A DNA stretch of 64,000 bases, taken from the NCBI GenBank assembly GCA_018697195.1, contig CM031879.1, positions 36,691,408-36,755,407 of the forward strand, written 5' to 3'. Origin of the DNA: Certhia americana. Lineage: Eukaryota; Chordata; Aves; Passeriformes; Certhiidae. Positions within the stretch are counted from its first letter, which is position 1; each line of letters opens with the position of its first letter. The translations under genes were made by a program, and so were the position numbers. Positions 62,201 through 64,000 of the stretch are shown piece by piece. Under the pieces are notes generated by a model. That model was not told where the DNA came from and did no database searches. It saw only the letters and a list, made by a program, of their open reading frames with translations.

Positions 62201-64000
62201 TGGCATTCAAAGAAATTATTCCTCCCTGATTAGCTTCAAAATACTTTATTTGTATAAGCAAGTGGGAACTGTGTTTTGGTTCAGTGCTGTAGCTGCTCTC
62301 TGCAACTGATTAGGTTCTGCTGTAGAGAAACAGATAAAATAACATGAAGAGTTTGCACAAAATTGGTTCATTTAACTGGGGGTCTTTACAACACTTGACA
62401 TCTGTCTTTGTGTCCGAAAACCTGTGACAGACAAAGGTAGTAATTTAAATTCTTGGCATTACAGATTTTGTTAATCACAGCTGATGCAGGCTTCCTCTGT
62501 AAATCTGTTCTGTTTATTGTGGCAAAGGATTCTGTATACGTATGTATCTGTTGTGCTTTCACAGAGGTGATTCCAGAGATGACCAAGATGTAGTAATTAG
62601 ATTTCCAGTTCCCTCTCAAAAGCCTTGAGATTTAATTTACTGTGCTAAAACCTACTGAATTCTATCCTAAGCACACTTGCAAGGGTATGAATGTTGGCAT
62701 GCATAAAAAAAGAGTTCATGATGACTTAGTCATTACTTCGAAACAGAGTTTGTATATTTTTTTAATTACTGTTACTAAGCTCAGCTGTTGATGGAAAATA
62801 TGTGTGCATTGATTAGTACAAAAACTGATAAGCATATTAAATCAGGTGCATTATTTTCTGCATATAAATTATATTTCGGAAGAAAGGTTGTTGAGATGGA
62901 CATAAAAGTGCTAATAGGGATTTGTAAAACAGATTTTATAGTGAAAAGATAGGGAAGTTTATTATAAAAGGCAGCCTCAGGAGAAGGCATTTAGCTTCAA
63001 AGAACCAAAGAACTTTGCTCTCTCCTCACCCTGTACCATTCTCATCCTGTAGATCCCGTTTTTTGCAGACCTTCTTTTGTACTGTTACAAACACCAGAGA
63101 TTGCATCTGAGACCTTCACACTGGCTCTAAATAAAGATTCTGCAGTTCCATGTAAACTGTCTTTGGGGCACAGATTTCCTTTCTTCAGAGGCATGAGTGA
63201 GCTTGCTTCAGTGTCTGTGATAGGGAGGGTCAATAATACTCTATTTTGCCATTTGTCATTAACAACAGAACATGAATATCTATTGTGCTTTCCATTTAAA
63301 TAACCCATAGAATGGAACTTGATCTGCAGAGATAATAGCAACTTTCTTCTACTCCCATGAAGATATACTGAAAACATAGACATGGGCAGTTTTTAATAGG
63401 ATATTAACACCCTTCCAGATAGTTCTTAATTAACATGTTTCAAACCTTCTTACAGAAGTGTAAAACAGCATTGATTATCACTAAAGTATCAGTGATTTAT
63501 TTAAACTGTTTCATGAGTGGACATATCTGTATTAAAGCTAATAGCAAAAGTGACTATTTGTATTATTTATATGTGTACACAATTTTCACTTCAAACTACA
63601 TCTAGACCATTTTACAAATAGCATGTTGCTTTTTACTTTATGGAAATTGTGTCTGTGTTTGCTTATTCATACTCTGTGTGCTTACAACATGCTATTTAAA
63701 GATACTTTCCTGATACTTAAGGATAATTTCCTGAGTTAATAAAGCTGAGGACAAAAGCTGCCCAAGTGGGAGCCCTTTGTTGAAATAATGGTGAGAACCC
63801 AAAGCCTCTCTTCATCTCAAGGAGAGTTCTGTGTATGCAGCAGCTCTGAATATTACATTGTTCACTTAAGCCTTGTTCTTTGGAAGTCAGTTTGAAAATC
63901 AATTGATTTTTAAGATACCAGTTTACCAGTTTTAAGATAGTAATTTAAGATATCAGCCTACCAGATTACCAGTTTAATACAACAGTTACCCTTGTGTTTC
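59273..64000. other. unique AT-rich non-coding DNA, no gene seen
   Basis: No exon, RNA gene or transposon is recognised. Minor simple repeats occur, including (GTTT)n near 60182, CTG units near 60283 and a T run near 60460. Frames such as the 113-codon minus-strand one at 63042-63383 show no domain. Confidence 0.55.

Noticed and set aside
1..64000. CRISPR array, bacterial operon or phage content
   Set aside because: No regularly spaced repeats, no long coding frames with ribosome sites, and clear vertebrate retroelements throughout.

Overview
The window looks like AT-rich, gene-poor vertebrate nuclear DNA, most likely from a bird. The main evidence is several decayed copies of CR1, the dominant avian LINE, including 3' ends that begin on this strand with the complement of the CR1 terminal ATTCTATG motif. 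There is also a solo LTR whose two ends match an avian endogenous-retrovirus LTR family that I recognise from memory. No mammalian Alu or L1 sequence was seen. Family assignments rest on recognition, not on a database search.

I found no host protein-coding exon, tRNA, rRNA, CRISPR array or operon that I can support. Apart from CR1 remnants, the open reading frames are short, carry no recognisable domain, and are what chance gives in AT-rich DNA. The region is therefore an intergenic desert or the inside of a very large intron; the sequence alone does not say which.

Layout: 1-9405 is unique AT-rich DNA with a few local duplications. 9406-9627 is a CR1 3' end with an internal deletion (minus strand). 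16501-16765 is a more diverged CR1 3' end (minus). 19448-19868 is a solo LTR with an imperfect 5-bp target duplication. 19869-45250 is mostly unique DNA with microsatellites, a 44-bp purine tract, a G+C-richer patch near 37.6-37.8 kb and a possible MIR-like relic near 40.7 kb. 45265-46195 is an ancient CR1/L3-like LINE in plus orientation. 54122-54475 is a CR1 3' part (minus). 57990-59272 holds two minus-strand CR1 ORF2 pieces in the wrong order. The remainder to 64000 is unique DNA.

Nothing here amounts to an undescribed multi-gene system. The most useful leads are the rearranged CR1 block, the solo LTR, the ancient plus-strand LINE, and several stretches whose transcription-factor-like motifs make them candidates for conserved non-coding elements. 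The last group depends on cross-species alignment that could not be run here.
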